This document shows, in pieces, positions 28,647-36,731 of a stretch of DNA of 64,000 bases. This DNA is from Lentimicrobium sp. Its GTDB lineage: Bacteria; Bacteroidota; Bacteroidia; Bacteroidales; Lentimicrobiaceae. Positions within the stretch are counted from its first letter, which is position 1. Each line of letters begins with the position of its first letter. The notes beneath the pieces are model-generated. The model had not been told where the DNA came from, did no database searches, and saw only the letters and a list, made by a program, of their open reading frames with translations. A program made the position numbers and the translations under genes. The stretch lies in the NCBI GenBank assembly GCA_019429275.1, contig JAHYJC010000015.1:28337-92336 (forward strand). Reading direction: 5' to 3'.

Positions 28647-30862
28647 TGACAGGGAGAATACTGATATTATTTATATATTTCTGGTTACCTCTGATGTTAT
28701 TAGGGCAGGGAAATCCTGTGCGTGTTGTTGACAGCCGCACGGGAATGCCTGTTGCTTTTGCCCACGTAAAAGCTACTGAACCAGGATCAAAAGCGGCAAA
28801 ATTCTTTGTAACCGATCCGGATGGTTTTGTGAAGTTCACTGTTACAAAGCCAACCATTTTTCAGGTGACTTATGTTGGTTATCAGAGCTTTAATGATACA
28901 CTTTTGCCTGGTGAAGAAGCTGTGGTCAGCTTATTGCCTGAGGTATTCTCACTGGATGAAGTGGTGGTTACTGCCCAGTATAATCCGGGCAGTGCTGACC
29001 GTTCACTTTACAGGGTAAATGTGATCAACCAGTTGCAACTTCGGCGAAGTGCGGCCAATGATCTTACCGGCTTATTGCGCAACCAGATGAACATCAGGTT
29101 TTCGCAGGATGCTTCACTCGGAACAGGAATGAGTCTTCAGGGTTTATCGGGTGAGCACGTAAAAATATTGATGGACGGTGTTCCGGTTATCGGACGTTTG
29201 AACGGAAGTATTGACCTGAGCCAGATAAACTTACAGAATGCAAGGCAGGTTGAAATTATTGAAGGTCCGATGTCGGTAATCTATGGCAGCAATGCCCTGG
29301 CAGGTGTTGTAAATATCATTCCGCAGGACATTCCGGGAAATTCACTGACTGCCAATGCAGGAACCTACCTTGAGTCTGTTGGGATTATTAATTTTGACGG
29401 AGGTTTTAGCATAAGACGAGGCAAGAATGCTTTTGGTGTTCAGGCTGGTCGCAACTTCTTTGCAGGATATTCACCTGAAGAGGAAGGCCGCTCAAGCCTA
29501 TGGAAACCACGTCGCCAGGTGAATACTGACCTGAATCACAGCCTGTCTCTCAAAAAAATCATACTTAAAACCAAATTCAGTTATTTTGATGAATTGCTTC
29601 TGATTAAAGGAAATTTATTGCCTCCCTATTATGAAAGAGCATTCGACAATCACTTCGGCACCAATCGAATGACTGCCAAATCTGATATTTCAACAAAGGG
29701 CAGAAATCCTTTTACAGCCAGCAATTCGCTTTCGTATTACCAACGTATAAGAACCCTGTATTACAACAATCTGACTATTCCTGAGAAAACACCCACCGAA
29801 TATGATACCACAGGTTTTGGATCGTTTCTTTCGCGGGGAATGTACTCTTACAGAAGCGAATCGGGATTATTTGGTACTCAGTTTGGTTATGATGCAAATG
29901 CAGAATGGGCAACCGGTGATCGAATAGGAAATGAGAAACATGATATAGCCGATATTGCCGGGTTTGCCACATTTCAGTACCAGCCGGTGGAGTGGCTTTC
30001 CCTGCAACCGGGTTTCAGGTATGCCTACAATACCAGGTTCAACTCTCCTTTGATTTATGCATTGCATCTTAAAGCCGGCCCGCAAAAGGGAATGATGTTT
30101 CGTGCCTCCTATTCCAGCGGATACAGGGCCCCATCACTTAAAGAGTTGTACCTGTTTTTTGTGGATGTGAATCATGATATTACCGGCAACCCCGATCTTA
30201 AACCTGAAAACTCAAACCACATTCAACTTCAGGCAACGCACAGAATTGAGAAGGTTACCTATGCTACTGAAACTGAATTCCGTTTCTTCCTGAACAACAT
30301 TGAGGATCAGATAACCCTGGCAGAAACCGGCGGCGGGTCCTATACCTATTTTAATCTGGATCAGGCCCGCACCATGGGATATTCAGCAAGTATACGGTCA
30401 TCGCTTTATCCTTTATTCGATTTAAGGCTCGGATGGGGGAGAACCGGAAAGGCAAATAACCTGCCCGGAGATGAAAATATGAAACTTTACTGGTCTCCGG
30501 AACTCACCTCGGAAGTTACCTGCCGAATGGATGATATTGATTTACATATCACTGCCATTTATAAATTCACGGGTCAGACAGCCAGAATTATTATGCTTAG
30601 TGACGGGCAGATTGGCGAAGGTTTTATGGATTCGTACCACAATCTTGATCTGACACTTTTAAAAACTTTTATGCAGAAAAGGCTGGCTGTCAATGCAGGT
30701 GTTAAAAATCTGTTTGATGTCACAAACATAACGTCTGCAGGTGGTTCAGGTGGTGTTCATTCAGGAGGCGGAAGCAATGTACCTGTGGCATGGGGCAGAA
30801 CATTCTTTTTGAAACTTTCATTCAATATTTCAAAAAATGAAAAGGCAAATAAAGACAGCTAG
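28646..30862 (+). CDS. TonB-dependent outer-membrane receptor (HmuR-like)
   Basis: A 738-residue receptor. Signal peptide, then a carboxypeptidase-like regulatory domain (VRVVDSRTGMPVAFAHVKA), a plug domain with the typical LMDGVPVIGRLNGSIDLSQI and VEIIEGPMSVIYGSNALAGVVNII, and a 22-strand-type barrel with YSSGYRAPSLKELYLFFVDVNHDITGNPDLKPENS near the end. The YRAPS..ELY, NPDLKPE and neighbouring HmuY genes fit heme/hemoprotein receptors. It sits between two HmuY genes with overlapping ends on both sides, so all three are one translation-coupled operon. Confidence 0.92.
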   Translation: MTGRILILFIYFWLPLMLLGQGNPVRVVDSRTGMPVAFAHVKATEPGSKAAKFFVTDPDGFVKFTVTKPTIFQVTYVGYQSFNDTLLPGEEAVVSLLPEVFSLDEVVVTAQYNPGSADRSLYRVNVINQLQLRRSAANDLTGLLRNQMNIRFSQDASLGTGMSLQGLSGEHVKILMDGVPVIGRLNGSIDLSQINLQNARQVEIIEGPMSVIYGSNALAGVVNIIPQDIPGNSLTANAGTYLESVGIINFDGGFSIRRGKNAFGVQAGRNFFAGYSPEEEGRSSLWKPRRQVNTDLNHSLSLKKIILKTKFSYFDELLLIKGNLLPPYYERAFDNHFGTNRMTAKSDISTKGRNPFTASNSLSYYQRIRTLYYNNLTIPEKTPTEYDTTGFGSFLSRGMYSYRSESGLFGTQFGYDANAEWATGDRIGNEKHDIADIAGFATFQYQPVEWLSLQPGFRYAYNTRFNSPLIYALHLKAGPQKGMMFRASYSSGYRAPSLKELYLFFVDVNHDITGNPDLKPENSNHIQLQATHRIEKVTYATETEFRFFLNNIEDQITLAETGGGSYTYFNLDQARTMGYSASIRSSLYPLFDLRLGWGRTGKANNLPGDENMKLYWSPELTSEVTCRMDDIDLHITAIYKFTGQTARIIMLSDGQIGEGFMDSYHNLDLTLLKTFMQKRLAVNAGVKNLFDVTNITSAGGSGGVHSGGGSNVPVAWGRTFFLKLSFNISKNEKANKDS

Positions 30863-31862
30863 TATTTTGCTGATATCTATCGTTACGCTTACTTCCTGCT
30901 TTAAGGAGGATGAAATTGTAGTTCCTCAGAAACCCGGCAATGTTGAAACTGTGGTCATTGAAATGCTTCCCGATTATACCATTCAATCATTTTTTAGTCT
31001 TTCTGAAGGAGATGTAAAAGCATCAAATCACCGCACAGACTGGGATATTGCAATGAGTACAAAGCCCGGCGATTTGACCCTTTGGCTGAACACTTCGATA
31101 TTCATGTATGCAGCACGCACAGGAATCAGCGATTTCAGCGTTCCGCTTTCAACCACCGGTTGGGATTGGAGATTCGATGCATCTACCGGCAATCCTGAAG
31201 GCAACGCCATAGGAAAATGGTGGAATGAAGATGCGAAAGGAATCAGTTCAAATGAAGAAGTCATATTGATTGACCGGGGTATTGACCCTGATGGCCTGCC
31301 ACTCGGATTTCTGAAAATACAGCCCCTGATCGACCCTGTTACGCAGGAAGTGAGCCTTCGAATCGCCAAGCCCGATGGATCGCAAGAGAAAATTTTCCAG
31401 GTTTCGGTTGACCCGTTGCGAAGATTTGTTACGGTTTCGTTTGAGAATGGGTACAACAACCCACAGATTGAACCTCAGGCTGAACAATGGGATTTGCTCT
31501 TTACCACATATACCACATTGCTTTTTACCGATGCAGGAGACCCCTATCCTTATCTTGTAAACGGAGTTTTGTTGAATGATACCCTGGTTCAGGCGGTTCT
31601 TGATACGGTTGTGCCTTTTGCTGAAATAGACCGTGAAAGGGCAGAAAGCCTCACACTTTCTTCGTCAGGGGATGTCATTGGTTATGACTGGAAAGAAATT
31701 AACGGCGATGTTACCTCAGGAAATATAACCTATACCGTAAGGTCGCACTGGAATTATATTATCCGCGATCGGAACGGATTGTATTATAAGCTAAGGTTTA
31801 TTGATTTTTACAACAACCTGGGGAAAAAAGGATATCCAACCTTTGAATTTCAGAGGTTATAA
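30837..31862 (+). CDS. HmuY family lipoprotein
   Basis: A 341-residue lipoprotein: signal MKRQIKTASILLISIVTLTSC with lipidated Cys21, then FKEDE. HmuY-like features include QSFFSLSEGDVKASNHRTDWDIAMSTKPGDLTLWLN, FENGYNNPQIEPQAEQWDLLFTTYTT and GDVIGYDWKEINGD followed by YKLRFIDFYNN. It is a paralogue of the T9SS-tailed protein two genes upstream, with a lipid anchor instead of a sorting domain. The start overlaps the receptor's last 26 bases. Probably the surface-anchored ligand donor to the receptor. Confidence 0.88.
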   Translation: MKRQIKTASILLISIVTLTSCFKEDEIVVPQKPGNVETVVIEMLPDYTIQSFFSLSEGDVKASNHRTDWDIAMSTKPGDLTLWLNTSIFMYAARTGISDFSVPLSTTGWDWRFDASTGNPEGNAIGKWWNEDAKGISSNEEVILIDRGIDPDGLPLGFLKIQPLIDPVTQEVSLRIAKPDGSQEKIFQVSVDPLRRFVTVSFENGYNNPQIEPQAEQWDLLFTTYTTLLFTDAGDPYPYLVNGVLLNDTLVQAVLDTVVPFAEIDRERAESLTLSSSGDVIGYDWKEINGDVTSGNITYTVRSHWNYIIRDRNGLYYKLRFIDFYNNLGKKGYPTFEFQRL

Positions 31863-31888
31863 ATAAAAATAGTGTTTATGGTTAGTGT

Positions 31889-31918
31889 AGCCTGGTCAGT
31901 GGTGGCCGGGCTTTTTTG
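31889..31918 (+). terminator. Intrinsic terminator of the HmuY operon
   Basis: AGCCTGG / CCGGGCT stem (one T-G pair), loop of about 10 bases, followed by six T. Confidence 0.8.
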
Positions 31919-31982
31919 TTTTTAAGAAAACAGAAGCCAAGCCTGATGCCGGTATTTATTTCTTTAATTTTAAATCCCTGAT

Positions 31983-32876
31983 TTACAGTAGGAATCCTGC
32001 TGCAAGAGCCATATCTTTGCGCCCTTCTCTGAGCATGTTCCTGATTTCCAGATGCAGATTTTCAAGCTTTGCTTTATCGCTCAGGCCTTCATTATCAAGG
32101 ATATTTTTTATTGAAGGAAACAACCGGATTTTTTCAAGTTCATCAGCGTTTGGTCGATATTCGGACGAACCCAGTCTGCCGAGCTCGTTACCGGTAAGAA
32201 TGGTGCTGTTTCTCAAAGATAAGGGTAGTGCATCGATACCGATGGCTGGTTTTGTAAGGGGTTTTTCAACTTCAAACAGGGCATCACCATGCGCCCTAAC
32301 GTAAAAGTCGCCACCCATACGGCCAACCAGGTCAATTTTTCGGGTGTCAATAAGTCCTGCAGAGTTCATAACCTCTTGATTCACATGCACAAGCAAAACT
32401 TCGCAGATGATGAGGTTGGCTGCTCCACCGCCCTTTCCGGTTTCAACGATGTCGCGCACCCGGCATTCCCATTGCACCGGAGATTCCTTAACCCTGAAAG
32501 GTCTTACCTTTTCTGAAATCAACGGAGTAAATCCTGCTTTTTGAAACTCATCAACTCCCTTTGGAAATTCTGTGCTTGCCAAACTCATTTGCTCTACCAT
32601 GCTGTAAGTCACTGCGTTAATTACCACTTCGGAAACCTGCTTCAGATTCTCAAAAGTGTCTTTCGTTGTATTGTCGCGGCCCCGCCTCGAAGGACTGAAT
32701 ATGATGGTGCTGGGATTTACCCCGAATGCATTGAAAAAACTGAAAGGAGCCAGATTGGGCCTGCCTTCGGCATCTACTGTGCTGGCGAAGGCAATGGGCC
32801 GTGGTGCAATGGCACCCAGCATCAGCTTGTGAAGTTCGGAATGGGGGATTAAAGCCGAATCAAAGGTTTTATACAT
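31983..32876 (-). CDS. Flavin reductase family protein of the tyrosine operon
   Basis: A 297-residue FMN-binding split-barrel protein: MLGAIAPRPIAFASTVDAEGRPNLAPFSFFNAFGVNPSTIIFSPSRRGRDNTTKDTFENL is the family core, with a C-terminal helical extension of unknown role. It is the last gene of the minus-strand hmgA-hppD-fahA group, 68 bases after fahA. Related genes accompany aromatic-degradation operons in Bacteroidetes. Its reaction is not known; it could supply reduced flavin or act on a pathway side product. Confidence 0.85.
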   Translation of the reverse strand: MYKTFDSALIPHSELHKLMLGAIAPRPIAFASTVDAEGRPNLAPFSFFNAFGVNPSTIIFSPSRRGRDNTTKDTFENLKQVSEVVINAVTYSMVEQMSLASTEFPKGVDEFQKAGFTPLISEKVRPFRVKESPVQWECRVRDIVETGKGGGAANLIICEVLLVHVNQEVMNSAGLIDTRKIDLVGRMGGDFYVRAHGDALFEVEKPLTKPAIGIDALPLSLRNSTILTGNELGRLGSSEYRPNADELEKIRLFPSIKNILDNEGLSDKAKLENLHLEIRNMLREGRKDMALAAGFLL

Positions 32877-32944
32877 AATTGGGTAATCTTATTATTTTCC
32901 AAAAATTAAATGAGCAACAAATTGAAAACCAAATGATCAAGGCT

Positions 32945-34210
32945 TCAGGGTTTAGCTGGTAAAATTTGGGTGATGCATTCTCCAAATCCGACCCTGATTC
33001 CGTCTTTTTCACTAAAACCACGCATGCTCAATGTGTCAAGGTCGTTGATGAATTTTCTTTCTGTTCCGTCTTTCAGAGTTATGGGTTTGGTGCCTCTCCA
33101 GGTAAGCTCAAGCATAGATCCATAGGAACCCGGGTCCGGGCCACTGATGGTTCCCGAAGCATAGAGATCACCGGTGTTGATGTTACAGCCGTTTATCGTG
33201 TGATGAGCCAGCTGCTGACAGATGTTCCAGTACATGTGCCTGAAATTGGAACGGCATACCACATTCTCATCGTTGTTTGATGTTTTGATAGCTACTTCCA
33301 GATTGATGTCAAAATTCCTCTTTCCTTCGGTTTTCAGATAGGGCAACACTTCCGGATCCTGCACCGGGCCCTCTGTCCGGAAAGGTTCCAGCGCTTCAAG
33401 AGTTACAATCCAGGGAGAAACTACTGAACCAAAATTCTTGGAAAGAAACGGGCCCAGGGGCACATATTCCCAGGATTGAATGTCCCTGGCTGACAAGTCG
33501 TTGAAAAGCAGGAATCCAAAAATATAATCTTCAGCATTTTCTGCTTTGACGCGATCTCCAAGTCCGGTGCTTTTTCCGACCACAAATGCCATTTCAAGCT
33601 CAAAATCAAGCATTTTACTGGGGCCAAATACTGGTATTTCTGCTCCTGCCGGCAGCGTCTGCCCCAGCGGACGGTGAATATTTGTTCCTGAAACCACAAT
33701 GGAGGAAGCACGCCCATGATATCCTACCGGCAAATGCCGCCAGTTGGGAAGGATGGCGTTTTTCGGGTCGCGGAACATCATGCCTACATTGGTGGCATGC
33801 TCAATGCTGGAGTAGAAATCGGTGTAATCCGTAACGTGCACAGGCATCACCATACGCACCTCTGTAAAAGGTTTTATGGCCGCACTGTGAATTGCAGCAA
33901 ACAGTTTTTTATCAACCTGTGCATCTCTGGCAAAAATCTCCTGAAGCCTTTTTCTGACTACTTTATGGGCCTGTTTACCTAAATTAATGAAATCGTTCAG
34001 CACTTGTTTATTGAAAACACTATTGAAATCAAAAGCAGAGTCGCTGAAGATGCCCAGTTTTTCCAGTATTTCAAGATCGATGACCTGATTGCCAATACGT
34101 GTAACAGCTGCAAATTTTCCCGGTATAACTTCTGCTACGCCAAAAGGCAGATTTTCGAGGGTAAAATCACTGTTTTCAGGAATTTCAATTCCTGATTGAA
34201 GTTTTGTCAT
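32945..34210 (-). CDS. fahA: Fumarylacetoacetase
   Basis: A 421-residue enzyme of the last step of tyrosine degradation, cleaving fumarylacetoacetate to fumarate and acetoacetate. Matches: DFTLENLPFGVA near the N-terminus, DYTDFYSSIEHATNVGMMFR with the catalytic His, PVGYHGRASSIV, LDFELEMAFVVGK with the metal-binding Glu residues, and GDLYASGTISGPDPGSYGSMLELTWRGTKPI. Length fits. It follows hppD in the same operon. No maleylacetoacetate isomerase gene is present between hmgA and fahA; it must be elsewhere or non-enzymatic with glutathione-like thiols. Confidence 0.96.
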   Translation of the reverse strand: MTKLQSGIEIPENSDFTLENLPFGVAEVIPGKFAAVTRIGNQVIDLEILEKLGIFSDSAFDFNSVFNKQVLNDFINLGKQAHKVVRKRLQEIFARDAQVDKKLFAAIHSAAIKPFTEVRMVMPVHVTDYTDFYSSIEHATNVGMMFRDPKNAILPNWRHLPVGYHGRASSIVVSGTNIHRPLGQTLPAGAEIPVFGPSKMLDFELEMAFVVGKSTGLGDRVKAENAEDYIFGFLLFNDLSARDIQSWEYVPLGPFLSKNFGSVVSPWIVTLEALEPFRTEGPVQDPEVLPYLKTEGKRNFDINLEVAIKTSNNDENVVCRSNFRHMYWNICQQLAHHTINGCNINTGDLYASGTISGPDPGSYGSMLELTWRGTKPITLKDGTERKFINDLDTLSMRGFSEKDGIRVGFGECITQILPAKP

Positions 34211-34262
34211 AGTTTCAGTTATAATGTTTTAAAAGGGCAAATTGAATAATACAATTTCATAA

Positions 34263-35363
34263 TTATAAAGTCCCTCTTTTGCTTTGTTCAAGTTCAATGG
34301 CCTCGAATAATGCCTTAAAGTTGCCTTTGCCGAATGATTTGGCGCCTTTACGCTGAATGATTTCATAGAAAACTGTGGGGCGGTCTTCCACCGGTTTTGT
34401 AAAAATCTGCAGCAAATATCCTTCGTCATCTCTGTCAACAAGAATACCCAGCTCTTTCAGGGCCAGTATTTCTTCGTCGATTTTTCCAACTCGGTTAAGC
34501 ACAGTATCATAGTAAGTTCCGGGAACTGTGAGAAATTCAACCCCGCGGTTGCGCAAATCCTTTACTGTGTCTAAAATGTTGTCAGTGGCCATGGCAACAT
34601 GCTGTACACCGCTGCAGCCGTAGTAGTCGAGATACTCTTCAACCTGCGAGCGCTTCTTGCCTTCAGCCGGCTCATTGATCGGGAATTTTATTCTTCCGTT
34701 GTCGTTGGTCATCACCTTGCTCATCAAGGCAGTGTATTCTGTTGAAATGTCCTTATCGTCGAATGAGGCAAGCTGCGTGAATCCCATAACGGTGGCATAA
34801 AAATCAACCCATTTGTTCATTTCATTCCATCCCACATTGCCAACCATATGATCTACATATTTCAGACCGGTTTCTTTGGTTTTGTATTCAGGATTCCAGG
34901 CAACATATCCCGGAAGGAAAGGGCCTTTATAATTTTTTCGTTCCACAAAAACGTGTACGGTTTCTCCATAGGTATGTATTCCCGAAAGGACTGCTTCGCC
35001 ATGGCTATCTTTTTCAACGCGGGGTTCAAAATAAGAAATTGCTCCGCGCTTAATGGTTTCGAGCCACGATTTACGCGCATCATCTACCCAGAGGGCAACA
35101 ACCTTAACTCCGTCGCCATGTTTCATGGTATGAATTCCTGGCTCGTTATCGGGAAGCAGCGAAGAGGTGAAAACAAACCTGATTTTGTCCTGAGCCAGCA
35201 CATAAGAGGTGCGGTCTTTTAATCCGGTTTCAAGACCGGCATAAGCTAAGGGCTGAAAACCAAAGGCAGTCTGATAGTAAAAGGCAGCCTGCTTTGCATT
35301 GCCTACATAAAATTCTACATAATCGGTGCCGTTGATGGGCAGAAAATCATCTTTCAAAGTCAT
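34263..35363 (-). CDS. hppD: 4-hydroxyphenylpyruvate dioxygenase
   Basis: A 366-residue Fe(II) dioxygenase converting 4-hydroxyphenylpyruvate to homogentisate with O2. Two vicinal-oxygen-chelate modules: N-terminal (GTDYVEFYVGNAKQAAFYYQTAFGFQPLAYAG) and catalytic C-terminal (YVDHMVGNVGWNEMNKWVDFY, with the metal His in VDHMVGN, GVQHVAMATDNI, and LLQIFTKPVEDRPTVFYEIIQR carrying the Glu ligand). Lies between hmgA and fahA on the same strand, 50 bases from each neighbour. Confidence 0.96.
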   Translation of the reverse strand: MTLKDDFLPINGTDYVEFYVGNAKQAAFYYQTAFGFQPLAYAGLETGLKDRTSYVLAQDKIRFVFTSSLLPDNEPGIHTMKHGDGVKVVALWVDDARKSWLETIKRGAISYFEPRVEKDSHGEAVLSGIHTYGETVHVFVERKNYKGPFLPGYVAWNPEYKTKETGLKYVDHMVGNVGWNEMNKWVDFYATVMGFTQLASFDDKDISTEYTALMSKVMTNDNGRIKFPINEPAEGKKRSQVEEYLDYYGCSGVQHVAMATDNILDTVKDLRNRGVEFLTVPGTYYDTVLNRVGKIDEEILALKELGILVDRDDEGYLLQIFTKPVEDRPTVFYEIIQRKGAKSFGKGNFKALFEAIELEQSKRGTL

Positions 35364-35412
35364 TGGAAAAAGTCTTTAAATATTTGATAATAAAAGTTTT
35401 GGTGTAAATAAA

Positions 35413-36573
35413 TTATTCCTCAAGCCAGGATTTATAATAGCCGGGATCTTCAATTTCCATGGCCTGCCTCGTAATCCACAATGGTTTGAATGTATCTACC
35501 ATAACAGCCAGTTCCCTGGTTTCTCTGGATCCCAGACTTTTCTCAACACTTCCCGGGTGTGGCCCATGAGGGATTCCTATCGGGTGAAGGGTAATCTGTC
35601 CGCGGTCAACATGCTTTCGGCTCATAAATTCACCGTCAACATAGTAAAGCACTTCATCAGAATCTACGTTGCTGTGATTGTAGGGGACTGGAATTGACAG
35701 TGGATGATAATCATATAAGCGGGGCACAAATGCACACATCACATAATTGTGGGCCTCAAAGGTCTGATGCACTGGCGGTGGCTGATGAATCCTTCCTGTA
35801 ATAGGCTCAAAATCATGAATTGACAAGGCGTAAGGATAGTGAAATCCGTCCCATCCGATCAAATCAAAAGGATGGCTGGCGTAATGATAGGGAAACAGTT
35901 GATCCTCTTTTTTGATCATGACAAGGAAATCGCCCTTTTCATCATGGGTATGCAGTTTTTCAGGTTTTCTGATGTCTCTTTCGCAGAAAGGGGCATGTTC
36001 CTCCAATTGCCCGAGTTTGTTTACATATCTTTTCGGAAACCTGATGGGTGAATAGGATTCAACCATAAACAAGCGATTGTCAGGCGTATCGAAATGAAGT
36101 TGGTAAATGATTCCGCGGGGAATGATCAGGTGGTCACCATAGCCAAAGCTCAGCTCTCCATACATGGTTTTTAGAATTCCCGATCCCTCGTGCACAAATA
36201 TCATTTCTGTGGCTTGTGAATTCTTAAAGAAATAGGTTTCCATCGATTTTCGGGGCGATGCCAGTATGATGCTGAGATCGTTGTTGACAAGGACTGGAAC
36301 CCGGCTTTTCAGATAATCGTCGGTTGGTTTGACTTCGAACCCCTGAAAACTCCTGTGTTGCATATTGTTCTGTACAGCAATTTCGGGTTTGATATCTGAA
36401 GGTGGATCAATCGACCTGACCCCGGTAGGAGGGTAGAGGTGGTAGGTTAGGGAATAGGCATCAGAAAAACCTTCGGTAGAAACCAGTTGTTCAGAATATA
36501 GTGTGCCATCGGGTTTCCGGAACTGTGTGTGGCGTTTGGGCGGAATTTGACCGAGTTTGTGATAATGGGGCAT
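35413..36573 (-). CDS. hmgA: Homogentisate 1,2-dioxygenase
   Basis: A 386-residue cupin-fold iron dioxygenase opening the homogentisate ring to maleylacetoacetate. Recognised by MPHYHKLGQIPPKRHTQFRKPDG at the N-terminus, PVHQTFEAHNYVMCAFVPRLYDYHPLSIPVPYNHSNVDSDEVLYYVDGEF, and IGIPHGPHPGSVEKSLGSRETRELAVMVDTFKPL with conserved His/Glu iron ligands. First gene of the minus-strand tyrosine-degradation operon. The presence of two O2-dependent enzymes implies aerobic growth. Confidence 0.96.
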   Translation of the reverse strand: MPHYHKLGQIPPKRHTQFRKPDGTLYSEQLVSTEGFSDAYSLTYHLYPPTGVRSIDPPSDIKPEIAVQNNMQHRSFQGFEVKPTDDYLKSRVPVLVNNDLSIILASPRKSMETYFFKNSQATEMIFVHEGSGILKTMYGELSFGYGDHLIIPRGIIYQLHFDTPDNRLFMVESYSPIRFPKRYVNKLGQLEEHAPFCERDIRKPEKLHTHDEKGDFLVMIKKEDQLFPYHYASHPFDLIGWDGFHYPYALSIHDFEPITGRIHQPPPVHQTFEAHNYVMCAFVPRLYDYHPLSIPVPYNHSNVDSDEVLYYVDGEFMSRKHVDRGQITLHPIGIPHGPHPGSVEKSLGSRETRELAVMVDTFKPLWITRQAMEIEDPGYYKSWLEE

Positions 36574-36731
36574 TGTAGATTTTTATTGAAAATATATGTT
36601 GAAAAGTTTGATTCAATCGGTTGAATTCTTAACAAATTTGCCCTGTAAATGTTCAGCATCAGGACAATTCATGCCCTGATCATTCGCCCACAGTCAGGAC
36701 CTGAGAATTGTTAATAAAATTATAGTAAAAA

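Noticed and set aside
31028-31459. 143-aa minus-strand ORF
   Set aside because: Antisense shadow of the HmuY lipoprotein gene.
34848-35222. 124-aa plus-strand ORF
   Set aside because: Antisense shadow of hppD.
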